Source: an uncultured Tateyamaria sp. (GTDB taxonomy: Bacteria > Pseudomonadota > Alphaproteobacteria > Rhodobacterales > Rhodobacteraceae). Taken from it: a DNA stretch of 64,000 bases. Under the pieces are notes generated by a model. It worked only from the letters and a program-made list of their open reading frames with translations. It made no database searches and was not told where the DNA came from. This document shows, piece by piece, positions 53,301 to 62,868 of this stretch (the first letter of the stretch is position 1; every line of letters begins with the position of its first letter). The stretch lies in NCBI RefSeq assembly GCF_947496075.1, contig NZ_CANMBJ010000002.1, positions 1,178,001-1,242,000 of the forward strand. The letters are read 5' to 3'. The position numbers and the translations under genes are program-made.

Positions 53301-53669
53301 AGGCAAAGGTGGGCGAGATCGCGTTTGGGGTCGCAATCCCGCCCGTTTGTCGGCGTCCTTGGCCACGGGGATGAGACACGTGGACGCTACAAAGTCCGAC
53401 CCACCTGCTGAAAAATACACAGGCGAGCCGGGTCCGGAAGATCCGGTCGAAACGCAGTGCCCTCGTAATCGCGAGAGGTCCGTTTCGCTGTTCCCTGGCT
53501 AAAGCCACCACTCACGGAACACGCCTACAATGCCAAATTTACGACGTGTTAGCAAAGTGGGGGATTCCTTACCCAATGGTCAAAAATTTCACCAGCTCGT
53601 CTCTGAGTTGTGTTTTTGTATCTTTTTTGGGCAGTCATACACAGAAAATGACCGAACGACCGCATTTGA
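53301..53669. other. Gap between convergent genes, no gene seen
   Basis: About 370 bases without a convincing frame or structured RNA. A few short GC inverted repeats only. Confidence 0.5.
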
Positions 53670-54272
53670 TCAGATTTCGAAGGCTTGTTCCAAAGGCTGC
53701 CAGTGCGATCGGACCTGCAGATTCGCGCGGTCAAAAACCATCACGTTGCCACCTCCTCCGGGGCCTTGATCATGGTCACGGCTGATTGGTGTATTGGCGC
53801 AAGCGCAATACAGAAGCGAGCCAACCGCACCGTGTCCTACGACCAGGATGTCCCCAGGCGGCGCCGTCCGCGCCATGTTTTGCACGCTGGTCAGAATGCG
53901 ATCTTGGGCATCTTGCGCGCGTTCCCAGCCCCGGATTGACTGCGTAGGGTTGGCGAAGAATGTGTCCGCAGTGGTTTCGAACTCGGTCGGGGGCAAGTAG
54001 CCTGTGGCAGAACGGTCATTTTCGTAGCTGTCTTCGGCGATGATGACGTTCAATTCTAAGGCAGAAGCAAGTGGGTGTGCTGCGTCACGTGCTTTGCGCT
54101 CGGGGCTGGAAAAAACCGAGTGCGTGCCCTTCAGCCTATCGTGAGCAATTTGGGCAAGTGCGTTGATCCGCGCTTGGCCTACATCGTTCAGTGACCACTC
54201 GGTGATCGGTACGTCGGGATCTATCAGAACCTGCGGATGGCTCAGATACATCAGTCGCGCGGAATGAGCCAT
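53670..54272 (-). CDS. Histidine phosphatase superfamily protein
   Basis: A 200-residue phosphoglycerate-mutase-fold protein. The usual RHGE nucleophile motif reads LMYLSHPQVLIDP, keeping the His but not the RHG, a variant subgroup. VFSSPERKARDAA and VVGHGAVGSLLYC follow. Catalytic competence is uncertain. Its start shares bases with the LuxR stop (TAATG). Confidence 0.8.
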   Translation of the reverse strand: MAHSARLMYLSHPQVLIDPDVPITEWSLNDVGQARINALAQIAHDRLKGTHSVFSSPERKARDAAHPLASALELNVIIAEDSYENDRSATGYLPPTEFETTADTFFANPTQSIRGWERAQDAQDRILTSVQNMARTAPPGDILVVGHGAVGSLLYCACANTPISRDHDQGPGGGGNVMVFDRANLQVRSHWQPLEQAFEI

Positions 54273-55021
54273 TATGCTTCGAGGATAAACATCTGATTTG
54301 CGAATGCCGCCTTCAGGACGGCTTGGGCTGTGGTTTCCACCGCCAGCGCCTCCCGTGCAAGGCGAAGATGTTTTTCCACCGTCGCCGATGTCAGCCCCAT
54401 CAGAACTGCAATATCCTGCATTGTTTTGCCGTCGCCGACCCACTCCAGAGCTTCGCGCTGGCGTTTGGTCAGGGATCGATTGGGTGCCGTATAGGGCAGG
54501 GTGAGAATCTTAAGGTGCGCCACATTGTTCATAAGGTGAATGTCGCGCCCATGTTGGGCCCACACGGCATCGACTTCTTCCTGCGTCATGCCCTCACGCG
54601 CGGTCAGGGCGATTGCACCTTTTGAACGGGCCGAGACCGACTTGAAGCTGATCGTGTATCCCACAGTCACACCCATGGAATAGTTGAATTCAAGCACGCG
54701 CTGTTCTGACTTGCTCAGCGTTTCAGAGGATTGCATCTGCGCGAGGATACCCCAGCTGCACGCCCCTTCGTTGTTCAAAGCCCAGTTGACCATGGGGGCG
54801 TGGACATAATGCTGTTCGCCAAGAAATGTATCCGTGTAGGCACGGTCGTGGTTTGTGAGGATGATGAAATCTTCGGGATCACCCAGCGAATTGCCCGAGC
54901 GGTAGCGGGTAAAGCCATAGATCAATCTGTCAAACCCGTATTCGGCCATCCTGCGCGAATGGGCTTCCCACAGTTCCTCTATGGTTTGACAGTTTGACAA
55001 CCTGTGCAGATAGCTTTTCAA
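54272..55021 (-). CDS. LuxR family regulator with autoinducer-binding domain
   Basis: A 249-residue regulator from a TTG start that overlaps the aroQ stop as TTGA, with GGGGGG upstream. The N-terminal region (YLHRLSNCQTIEELWEAHSRR, GFDRLIYGFTRYRSG) is a LuxR autoinducer-binding type, and the C-terminal SLTKRQREALEWVGDGKTMQDIAVLMG then VEKHLRLAREAL is the helix-turn-helix. No luxI synthase is nearby, so it may be an orphan receptor. Confidence 0.88.
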   Translation of the reverse strand: MKSYLHRLSNCQTIEELWEAHSRRMAEYGFDRLIYGFTRYRSGNSLGDPEDFIILTNHDRAYTDTFLGEQHYVHAPMVNWALNNEGACSWGILAQMQSSETLSKSEQRVLEFNYSMGVTVGYTISFKSVSARSKGAIALTAREGMTQEEVDAVWAQHGRDIHLMNNVAHLKILTLPYTAPNRSLTKRQREALEWVGDGKTMQDIAVLMGLTSATVEKHLRLAREALAVETTAQAVLKAAFANQMFILEA

Positions 55022-55461
55022 GTCCGCCCCCCAAGGTGTCCTATCAACGCGTCCAGAGCCAGAGTATACCCCGCAACGCCAAAGCCGCAAATCATCCCGA
55101 CGGCCACCGGCGCAATATAGCTGTTGTGGCGGAATGCTTCGCGCGCGTGGATATTGCTGAGGTGCAGTTCGACGACCGGCAATTCGGTTCCAAGGATCGC
55201 ATCGTGCAATGCGATGGACGTATGGGTGTAGGCACCGGCATTGAGAACAATACCGTCATGCGTTCCTTTCGCGGCGTGAATGGTATCAACAAGGGCACCT
55301 TCGTGGTTGGATTGGGTGCATGTGACGTCATAGCCATTCTTCGCAGCGTACTCGCGGCATAGCTGTTCGACCTGGGGCAGGGTGGTTGCGCCATAAATCT
55401 CGGGCTGACGGGTGCCGAGCAGATTCAGATTGGGACCGTTAAGGACCAGAACAGAAGTCAT
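55018..55461 (-). CDS. aroQ: 3-dehydroquinate dehydratase, type II
   Basis: A 147-residue AroQ: VLVLNGPNLNLLGTRQPEIYG, CTQSNHEGALVDTIHAA, and VELHLSNIHAREAFRHNSYIAPVA. It catalyses the third shikimate-pathway step. The stop overlaps the LuxR start. Confidence 0.96.
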   Translation of the reverse strand: MTSVLVLNGPNLNLLGTRQPEIYGATTLPQVEQLCREYAAKNGYDVTCTQSNHEGALVDTIHAAKGTHDGIVLNAGAYTHTSIALHDAILGTELPVVELHLSNIHAREAFRHNSYIAPVAVGMICGFGVAGYTLALDALIGHLGGRT

Positions 55462-55523
55462 GGGAAAAACCTTAGATTTATGACGGTGTTATCCACTCTG
55501 CCCTATATCTGTCCAGTGCAGGG

Positions 55524-55994
55524 TTAAGCCGATTGGTCAAAGACCGCCAATCCAAGCCATTCTGCAACAAGTGCTGGCGTTTCCGAGCCATCGATGTCGA
55601 TCGTCAGTGCCATGGTGCGCAACAGTTCACTTTCGTTCCGCTTTTGAATGTCGTTGAGGGTGAAACGTCCTCGCAACCGGTTGCCGGGCCGCACAACGGC
55701 GAGGAATCGTAGGCGATTGAAGCCGTAGTTTATTCCCATGGCTTGCCCAGGCATGAGAGGAAAGCAGTCGTACGCGAAACGCGATGCCAGGCTGAGTGTC
55801 AAAAAGCCATGGGCAATAGTGCTGCCAAAGGGTGTTCCCTTTGCCCGCACCGGGTCGACATGAATCCACTGATCATCATGGGTTGTGGCGGCAAACTGGT
55901 CGATCATTGGCTGATCGACCGTGATCCAGTTTGAAACGCCAACTTCGGTGCCGATCTGTTGCGACAGGCTATCCAGCGCCGCGTCAATGCTCAT
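55524..55994 (-). CDS. MaoC family (R)-specific dehydratase
   Basis: A 156-residue hotdog-fold enzyme with the MaoC motif FAATTHDDQWIHVDPVRAKGTPFGSTIAHGFLTLSL. It hydrates or dehydrates (R)-3-hydroxyacyl-CoA. Start overlaps the stop of the MDR reductase gene (ATGA), so the two are coupled. Confidence 0.92.
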   Translation of the reverse strand: MSIDAALDSLSQQIGTEVGVSNWITVDQPMIDQFAATTHDDQWIHVDPVRAKGTPFGSTIAHGFLTLSLASRFAYDCFPLMPGQAMGINYGFNRLRFLAVVRPGNRLRGRFTLNDIQKRNESELLRTMALTIDIDGSETPALVAEWLGLAVFDQSA

Positions 55995-56992
55995 GGATCG
56001 GCGCCAACACGCACCATGCGCTTGCCGGTATTGTCCCCGTTCAAGAGGCCGATCAGGGCCTTGGGGGCGTTTTCCAGACCTTCGACGATATCCTCGGTGA
56101 CCTTGATCTTTCCTTGCTGGACCCAGGCTTGCAAAGCGCGTGTTGCTTTGGCGTCGTCGCGCGCGAAGTCCATGACGATGAACCCCTCCATACGCAAGCG
56201 TTTGACAACAACAACGCCGGGCAGGTTGCGGGGACCGGTTGGATTGGTCGTGTCATATTGGCTGATTGCGCCACAGCATACAACGCGACCACGTTCGTTC
56301 ATGAGGGCCAATGTGGCTTCAAGAATGTCTCCGCCCACATTATCGAAATGAACATCGATGCCATTCGGACAAGCTGCCTTGAGGGCTTTGAACACGCCGC
56401 CCGCCCGGTAGTCGATGCAGGCGTCGAAACCGAGATTGTCTGTGACAAATGCGCATTTCTCCGGTCCTCCGGCGATTCCGACGACGCGGCAGCCAAGGGC
56501 CTTGCCGATCTGACCAACATAACCACCAACGGATCCTGCGGCAGCGCTCACCACGATGGTTTCGCCAGCTAAAGATTGACCAATCTGCATCAGACCGTGG
56601 AATGCTGTCTTGCCTGCAATACCATAAACGCTCAGCAGGTGGCTGAGCGGCTGGATCTTTGGCAGTTTTTGCAACTTGTGGGCAGGGCGGATGACATGGT
56701 CGGCCCAAACACTCTCTGCCGCGACAATTTCGCCGGGGCCGATGCGGGGCGACTTACTCTCCATTACCTCGCATATGGAGTAGGTGGGCATTGGGTCACC
56801 CGCATTCACCGCGTCGCGGTAGGTTGCGCCTTGCATCCACGACCGGTTGGCGGCGTCGATACTCATCAGGATGGTGCGCAGGAGCACCTCGCCTTCCTGC
56901 GGTGCGGGCATTGCCGCCTCCTGCAGCTCGAAGTGTTCAGGGCCAAGTGCACCCTGAGGCAGGCTAGCGACGACAATCTGGCGGTTGGTCAT
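55991..56992 (-). CDS. NADP-dependent MDR oxidoreductase (CurA/YncB-like)
   Basis: A 333-residue zinc-free medium-chain reductase: MTNRQIVVASLPQGALG at the start, VSAAAGSVGGYVGQIGKALGCRVVGIAGG as the cofactor fold, and HFDNVGGDILEA. Members reduce the double bond of enones. ATG at 56992 with AGGAGCC upstream. Confidence 0.9.
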   Translation of the reverse strand: MTNRQIVVASLPQGALGPEHFELQEAAMPAPQEGEVLLRTILMSIDAANRSWMQGATYRDAVNAGDPMPTYSICEVMESKSPRIGPGEIVAAESVWADHVIRPAHKLQKLPKIQPLSHLLSVYGIAGKTAFHGLMQIGQSLAGETIVVSAAAGSVGGYVGQIGKALGCRVVGIAGGPEKCAFVTDNLGFDACIDYRAGGVFKALKAACPNGIDVHFDNVGGDILEATLALMNERGRVVCCGAISQYDTTNPTGPRNLPGVVVVKRLRMEGFIVMDFARDDAKATRALQAWVQQGKIKVTEDIVEGLENAPKALIGLLNGDNTGKRMVRVGADP

Positions 56993-57018
56993 AGGATGGC
57001 TCCTGTGTATGAGGGGGC

Positions 57019-57681
57019 ATGACGAAAGAATACCGCCAACCCGTTTACGCGCCGCCCGAGGGAGCGGCTGACTTGTTTCTGATACGGCATGGGGAAAGCG
57101 CGCCAGCGCGTTCCGGCGTGAGTTTTCCGATGAAGGATGGCAGCGGTGACCCGCCTTTGCATCCGCAGGGCGAGCGGCAGGCGTCCGCTGTTGGTGAGCG
57201 TCTGAAAGGTGAAATTTTTGCAGCGCTTTATGTGACGAAGTTGATGCGTACACATCAAACGGCTGCACCGTTGGCGCAACATTTGAATATGACCCCGATC
57301 GAGAATCCCGATTTGCATGAGGTGAACCTTGGTGACTGGGATGGTGGCTTGTATCGCATCAAGGCGGCGGAGGGAGACCCGATCTATCAATGTGTCAGGG
57401 ACACGCAGGATTGGTCGCCGATTCCCGGGGCAGAGACGCGTGATGCGTTTTTTGGCCGGGTGCGCAGAGGGTTGTTGGGTGTCGCGGCAGCGCACGCGAA
57501 CCAGCGCGTCGCGGTATTTGTCCATGGCGGCGTGATCGGTGCAGCTCTTGCGATGGCAACAGGTTCTGAGCCCTTTGCATTCCTTGGCGCTGCCAACGGG
57601 TCGATCAGCCGCCTTGTGATCCATGGCGAACGTATGATCGTCCGGGGTTTCAATGAAACGCAGCACCTGGACCACCTCTAG
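57019..57681 (+). CDS. Histidine phosphatase family protein
   Basis: A 220-residue phosphoglycerate-mutase-type phosphatase with the nucleophile motif FLIRHGESAPAR, LKGEIFAALYVTKLMRTHQTA, and VFVHGGVIGAAL. Substrate unknown. Divergent from the MDR reductase; its 3' end overlaps the quinone reductase gene. Confidence 0.9.
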   Translation: MTKEYRQPVYAPPEGAADLFLIRHGESAPARSGVSFPMKDGSGDPPLHPQGERQASAVGERLKGEIFAALYVTKLMRTHQTAAPLAQHLNMTPIENPDLHEVNLGDWDGGLYRIKAAEGDPIYQCVRDTQDWSPIPGAETRDAFFGRVRRGLLGVAAAHANQRVAVFVHGGVIGAALAMATGSEPFAFLGAANGSISRLVIHGERMIVRGFNETQHLDHL

Positions 57682-58673
57682 TCGTTTGTAAGCACGACCT
57701 TGCCTTGCACCTTGCGGTCGGCGATCAACTCCAGTGCTTTGGCCGCGTCCTGCATTGGGAAACTGGCAGAGATGTGCGGCTTTACTTTCCCTTTTCCATA
57801 CATTTCAAAGAGTTCCGTGATGTTCTGCATATGACCCTTGGGATCGCGATAGATTGATGCGCCCCAGAACACGCCGACGATCTGACACGATTTTAGCAGG
57901 GTTAGATTCAACGGGATGGCCGGAATACCGGCCGGAAACCCAACGACCAGGAACCGGCCGCCCCAAGCCATCGAGCGGATCACCGGTTCGGCATAGTCGC
58001 CTCCCACGGCGTCATAGGCCACGTGCACACCTTCTGAACCTGCAACTTTCTTGATCTCGGCCGAAAGGGCCTTTTGCGCGTCGCGGTCCATCTCGCGCGG
58101 GTAAATGATTGCATCGTCAGCGCCCAGATCGCGGCAAAACTGCGCTTTTTCCTGTGAACTCACAGCGGCGATCACACGGCCACCTGCCGCTTTGCCAAGC
58201 TCTATGGCTGCCGCACCAACGCCACCAGCCGCGCCAAGAATGAGAAGAGTCTCGCCTTCCTTCAACTCCCCTCGGTTTTTCAACGCGTAGTGGGACGTAC
58301 CGTATGTGAAAATTAAGCACGCGGCCTCATCAAACGGCATGTCGTCCGGAATTTTCACACAAGATGTTACGGGGGCACAGAGGTGGGTGGTGAAACCACC
58401 AAAGCCGGTCATGGCCAGAACACGGTCGCCGACCGCCAGATGCGACACGCCATCACCCAGCGCTTCGACAACACCGGACACCTCGCCGCCGGGGGCAAAG
58501 GGGCGTGGGGGTTTGACCTGATAAAGATCACGAATGATCAATGTGTCGGGGAAGTTGACGCCCGCAGCCTTCACCGCGATCCGCACTTCTCCCTTCTTTG
58601 GTTCGGGAGTTGGCTGTCCGGTCCATTCCAGCGTTTCAGGGCCACCGGGTGCGGTGCTGAGCATGGCGTGCAT
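57678..58673 (-). CDS. NADPH:quinone oxidoreductase family protein
   Basis: A 331-residue MDR enzyme (VKAAGVNFPDTLIIRDLYQVKPPRPFAPGGEVSG, then LILGAAGGVGAAAIELGKAAG). Reduces quinones or enoyl substrates with NADPH. ATG at 58673 is chosen over 58688. Divergent from the SDR gene. Confidence 0.9.
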   Translation of the reverse strand: MHAMLSTAPGGPETLEWTGQPTPEPKKGEVRIAVKAAGVNFPDTLIIRDLYQVKPPRPFAPGGEVSGVVEALGDGVSHLAVGDRVLAMTGFGGFTTHLCAPVTSCVKIPDDMPFDEAACLIFTYGTSHYALKNRGELKEGETLLILGAAGGVGAAAIELGKAAGGRVIAAVSSQEKAQFCRDLGADDAIIYPREMDRDAQKALSAEIKKVAGSEGVHVAYDAVGGDYAEPVIRSMAWGGRFLVVGFPAGIPAIPLNLTLLKSCQIVGVFWGASIYRDPKGHMQNITELFEMYGKGKVKPHISASFPMQDAAKALELIADRKVQGKVVLTND

Positions 58674-58811
58674 ATCGGGTCCTCCCACCCATGACGTTAC
58701 GGCAGGGGTGCAATGTGCCTGCCTTTGTCACATCCTGCAGTTGAGGAGGCGCGGCTGTAAAGCCGTGGACCGGGCGACGTTACGGTAGCCCGCAGATCGG
58801 AGGAGAGAGCC

Positions 58812-59636
58812 ATGGATCCCAAAACCCTTTTTTCATTGGATGGAAAGGTGGCTCTGGTCACCGGCGGTGCGACTGGCATTGGGCGGATGGCTGCCACCGG
58901 CCTGATGATGGCGGGTGCTCGTGTTCTGATTGCAAGCCGAAAGGGTGACGCCTGTGAGGCGGTGGCAGCGGAGCTGAACGCCATAGATGCGCAGGGTTCC
59001 GCCGAAGGGTTTGCAGGGGACGTCGGCAGTGAAGAAGGAATTGCAGCGCTGGTCGCCGAGGTGTCCAAGCGCACCGACAAGCTGCATATCCTCATGAACA
59101 ATTCCGGTGTCACCTGGGGCGCACCCATGGGACAGTTCCCACATCAGGCGTGGGAAAAGGTCATGAATGTCAACGTGGCAGGCGTATTTCACCTTACGCA
59201 AAGCCTGCTGCCGATACTGATCAAGAGTGCGACTGCCGATGATCCGGCGCGCGTTGTCAACGTGGGGTCGGTCATGGGCGATGCGCCACTGGGCGATGGG
59301 GCATATTCCTATGCCGCATCCAAGGCGGCAGTGCTGCATATGACCAAGATCATGGCCAAGGAGCTGGCTGGGCACCATGTGACCGTGAACGCGCTGGCAC
59401 CGGGCCCGTTTGTCAGCAAGATGACCGCTTTCGCCACGGCTGACGAAGATATGCGCGACAAGGTTGGTGCGGATGTGCCGCTGGGGCGCGTTGGCCGAGA
59501 TGAGGATATTGCTGGTTGCATGCAATTCCTGTGCGGGCAGGGCGGTGCCTATTTGACAGGTGCAATCCTGCCGGTGTCCGGGGGGATTCAGGTCATGTCG
59601 GGGCCAAACCTGTTCCGTGCGGCGCTGGAGGGATGA
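58812..59636 (+). CDS. SDR family oxidoreductase
   Basis: A 274-residue short-chain dehydrogenase: VALVTGGATGIGRM (cofactor), MNNSGVTWG, and catalytic YSYAASKAAVLHMTK. GGAGGAGAGA precedes the start. First of a run SDR-SDR-thiolase-NMO-kinase; the second SDR starts at an ATGA overlap. Confidence 0.93.
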   Translation: MDPKTLFSLDGKVALVTGGATGIGRMAATGLMMAGARVLIASRKGDACEAVAAELNAIDAQGSAEGFAGDVGSEEGIAALVAEVSKRTDKLHILMNNSGVTWGAPMGQFPHQAWEKVMNVNVAGVFHLTQSLLPILIKSATADDPARVVNVGSVMGDAPLGDGAYSYAASKAAVLHMTKIMAKELAGHHVTVNALAPGPFVSKMTAFATADEDMRDKVGADVPLGRVGRDEDIAGCMQFLCGQGGAYLTGAILPVSGGIQVMSGPNLFRAALEG

Positions 59637-60517
59637 TCCGCTTCGACGATCAGGTTGCTATTGTGACTGGCGCCGGAGCAGGCTTAGGCCGCTCCCATGC
59701 TCTGGGGCTGGCTGAGCGCGGTGCGCGTGTCGTTGTAAATGATATGGGCGACGCCTCTTCAGTGGTTTCGGAAATTGAAGCGGCGGGCGGGAAGGCCGTA
59801 GCCATCGCGGCAGACGTCTCAGATGCGGGCGCTGTTAGTGATATGGTTGCGCAGGTTATGGATCGCTGGGGGCGGATCGACATCTTGATCAACAACGCCG
59901 GCATTCTACGGGACAAGACCTTTGCCAAGATGGACATGGATGACTTCGCTAAGGTAATCAATGTGCACCTGATAGGAACGGCGCAGTGCTGTCACGCCGT
60001 GTGGCCGATCATGCGTGCCCAGGGCTATGGGCGTATCCTTCTGACGGCGTCCGGGTCAGGGCTGTATGGCAACTTTGGTCAGTCCAACTATGGGGCGGCC
60101 AAGGCTGGTATGGTCGGTTTGATGAATGTGCTGCACCTTGAAGGCGCGCGGGACGACATCCGGGTGAACACGCTGGCCCCCACTGCCGCAACCGCAATGA
60201 CCGAGGGACTGCTGCCGCAGGTGGCGCTTGATCTGCTTCAGCCAGGAACAATCACACCCGGTGTGCTGCATCTTGTCAGTCGGGATGCCCCAAGCTGCAT
60301 GATCCTGTCAGCGGGAGGAGGTACGTTCGCGGTAACTCAAATCACTGAAACCCAGGGCACGTTGATCGAAGGTGACATCACGCCTGAGGCGGTTGCCGCC
60401 GCATGGTCTGAAATCATCGACCCGTCAGGCGCCGAACCATTGGAAAACGCTTTTGCACAGACCCGCAAATACGCGTTGCGGGCAGCGAAGGCCAAAGGGG
60501 TCGATCTTGACTGGTAG
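59633..60517 (+). CDS. SDR family oxidoreductase, HSD17B4-like
   Basis: A 294-residue SDR resembling the dehydrogenase part of multifunctional enzyme 2: VAIVTGAGAGLGRSHALGLAERGARVVVNDMG, NNAGILRDKTFAKM, and SNYGAAKAGMVGLM (catalytic Tyr/Lys). It would oxidise (R)-3-hydroxyacyl-CoA. Coupled to the first SDR by ATGA. Confidence 0.9.
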   Translation: MIRFDDQVAIVTGAGAGLGRSHALGLAERGARVVVNDMGDASSVVSEIEAAGGKAVAIAADVSDAGAVSDMVAQVMDRWGRIDILINNAGILRDKTFAKMDMDDFAKVINVHLIGTAQCCHAVWPIMRAQGYGRILLTASGSGLYGNFGQSNYGAAKAGMVGLMNVLHLEGARDDIRVNTLAPTAATAMTEGLLPQVALDLLQPGTITPGVLHLVSRDAPSCMILSAGGGTFAVTQITETQGTLIEGDITPEAVAAAWSEIIDPSGAEPLENAFAQTRKYALRAAKAKGVDLDW

Positions 60518-60608
60518 CGGGCAATGCTCCTTCATCTTGCCAAGTAAACTCCGGGGGCCGGGGAAGCGCCCGGGTCCAATTCTCCTAAACCAAGCAAGGA
60601 CTAGATAA

Positions 60609-61805
60609 ATGCGCGACGCTGTCATCGTCTCTACCGCTCGTACCCCCATCGGCAAAGCGTATCGTGGGGCGTTCAACACGACGACGCCCCAGGCCCTTTC
60701 AGCGCACGCGATCGAACATGCGGTCAAACGCGCTGGTGTAGAGGGGGGCGAAGTACAGGACGTGATCCTTGGGGCGGCGCTGCAGCAGGGGCACACTGCC
60801 AGCAACATTGCGCGGCAGGCGGCCATTCGGGCCGGACTGCCTGTGACAGTGGCAGGCATGAGTGTGGACCGGCAATGTGCGTCCGGCATGATGGCCATTG
60901 CGACGGCCTCCAAGCAGGTGGTGCACGATGGGATGGATGTGGTCATTGGCGGTGGGGTCGAATCTGTGTCGATGGTTCAGACCCCTGAAATGCGCGCGCA
61001 TGGCGACCCGTGGCTTAAGGCGAAGAAGCCGGAAATCTACATGACCATGCTGGAAACGGCAGAAACTGTCGCTGATCGGTATGGCATTAGCCGCGCAGCC
61101 CAAGACCGCTACGCGGTACAGTCCCAGGCCCGCACCGCCGCCGCCCAAGAGGCTGGCAAGTTTGCGGACGAGATCGTGCCCATCACAACGGTGATGAAGT
61201 TTCAGGACAAGGAAACCAAGGCGATTTCGGAGCATGAAGTCACCCTAGACAAGGACGAGGGCAATCGCCCCGGAACTACATATGAAAATGTTGCGGGTCT
61301 AAAACCTGTGTTTTCAAATGGTATTAACGTAACGCAAGGTGAGTACATCACAGCCGGAAACGCGTCGCAGCTGTCTGATGGTGCGTCAGCGGCCGTCGTG
61401 ATGGAGGCGTCGCTGGCCGAAAAGAAGGGGCTGGCCCCGCTTGGTCGTTGTGTCGGTGTGATGGCCGCTGGCTGTGAGCCGGACGAAATGGGCATTGGTC
61501 CGGTCTTTGCCGTGCCGCGCCTGCTTGAGGCGCATGGGCTCACGATGGATGACATTGGTCTGTGGGAACTCAACGAAGCCTTTGCCGTTCAGGTGCTGTA
61601 TTGCCGCGACACGCTTGGCATTCCGGATGAGCTGTTGAACGTGAATGGTGGTGCCATCTCGATCGGGCATCCCTATGGCATGTCAGGTGCGCGGATGGTT
61701 GGCCATGCTTTAATCGAAGGCAAGCGACGCGGTGCCAAACATGTTGTTTGCACGATGTGTGTTGGTGGCGGCATGGGCGCGGCCGGCCTGTTTGAAGTGC
61801 TTTGA
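60609..61805 (+). CDS. Acetyl-CoA C-acyltransferase (thiolase)
   Basis: A 398-residue thiolase with the nucleophilic Cys at about residue 90 ([11 protein letters not shown]), [15 protein letters not shown] (His) and [13 protein letters not shown] (second Cys). Degradative type (beta-oxidation or ketothiolase); which acyl chain is not visible. AAGCAAGGA upstream. Confidence 0.94.
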   Translation: MRDAVIVSTARTPIGKAYRGAFNTTTPQALSAHAIEHAVKRAGVEGGEVQDVILGAALQQGHTASNIARQAAIRAGLPVTVAGMSVDRQCASGMMAIATASKQVVHDGMDVVIGGGVESVSMVQTPEMRAHGDPWLKAKKPEIYMTMLETAETVADRYGISRAAQDRYAVQSQARTAAAQEAGKFADEIVPITTVMKFQDKETKAISEHEVTLDKDEGNRPGTTYENVAGLKPVFSNGINVTQGEYITAGNASQLSDGASAAVVMEASLAEKKGLAPLGRCVGVMAAGCEPDEMGIGPVFAVPRLLEAHGLTMDDIGLWELNEAFAVQVLYCRDTLGIPDELLNVNGGAISIGHPYGMSGARMVGHALIEGKRRGAKHVVCTMCVGGGMGAAGLFEVL

Positions 61806-61857
61806 GCATCATATCTTTGAGCGGTCGAGATCTTTTGGGGAAACAACAGGCTGGGCG

Positions 61858-62868
61858 ATGGATAAACAAATGACACAGCAGGACAGGTTGCCAAATGCGT
61901 TGCAGGGCTTGCGCATTCCAATGATCGCAGCTCCGTTGTTCATCATCTCCGTACCTGAATTGGTGATCGCCCAATGCAAAGCGGGCATTGTCGGATCGTT
62001 TCCAGCGCTGAATGCGCGTGAGGACGACGGCGAGCCACCGCTGCTGGATGCATGGCTGACCCAGATTTCAGAAGAGCTTGACCGCCACAACCAGGCCAAT
62101 CCCGACACACCCGCTGCCCCCTTTGCCGTCAACCAGATTGTGCACAGGTCGAACGGACGGCTGGAGCGCGACCTGGAGATTTGCGTCCGGCACAAAGTGC
62201 CAATCTGGATCACGTCACTGGGCGCACGGGTCGAAGTGAACGAGGCCGCGCATTCCTGCGGAGGCGTCGTCCTGCATGACATCATCAACAACACGTTTGC
62301 CCGCAAGGCGATCGACAAGGGGGCCGATGGTCTTGTCGCTGTCGCCGCGGGGGCGGGCGGTCACGCGGGCCAGCAATCGCCGTTTGCCTTGATCCGCGAG
62401 ATCCGCGAATGGTTTGATGGTCCAGTGGCCCTATCTGGCGCTATCGCTACGGGTGAAGCATTGCTAGCGGCCCGCGCGTTGGGTGCCGATTTTGGTTATG
62501 TCGGCTCGCCTTTTATTGCGACGGACGAAGCCAACGCAGTGCAGGGATACAAGGACATGATTGTGGACGCCGGCGCTGAAGATATCGTCTATTCCTCTCT
62601 GTTTACTGGGGTGTGGGGCAATTACCTGCGTGGTTCGGTTGAGGCGGCTGGTATGGATCCCGACAACTTACCCACCGCAGATGCGGCATCGATGAACTTC
62701 TCTTCGGGGTCGTCAAAGCCCAAGGCCTGGAAGACGATTTGGGGCTCTGGACAGGGGGTGGGGGCCGTTACCTCGATAGGACCCGCGGCCGCAATTGTCG
62801 ACAGGATCGCCAGCGAATATGCGGAAGTCCAGGCACGACTGGCGCAGGACTTTTCAGGAAAACTGTGA
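61858..62868 (+). CDS. Nitronate monooxygenase-family flavoprotein
   Basis: A 336-residue TIM-barrel flavoprotein (LRIPMIAAPLFIISVPELVIAQCKAGIVG, then DGLVAVAAGAGGHAGQQSPF). Related to NMO and 2-nitropropane dioxygenase; some relatives act as enoyl or acyl-CoA reductases. Its link to the thiolase cluster suggests a CoA-substrate role. Start 61858 or 61870; its stop overlaps the kinase start as TGATG. Confidence 0.85.
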   Translation: MDKQMTQQDRLPNALQGLRIPMIAAPLFIISVPELVIAQCKAGIVGSFPALNAREDDGEPPLLDAWLTQISEELDRHNQANPDTPAAPFAVNQIVHRSNGRLERDLEICVRHKVPIWITSLGARVEVNEAAHSCGGVVLHDIINNTFARKAIDKGADGLVAVAAGAGGHAGQQSPFALIREIREWFDGPVALSGAIATGEALLAARALGADFGYVGSPFIATDEANAVQGYKDMIVDAGAEDIVYSSLFTGVWGNYLRGSVEAAGMDPDNLPTADAASMNFSSGSSKPKAWKTIWGSGQGVGAVTSIGPAAAIVDRIASEYAEVQARLAQDFSGKL

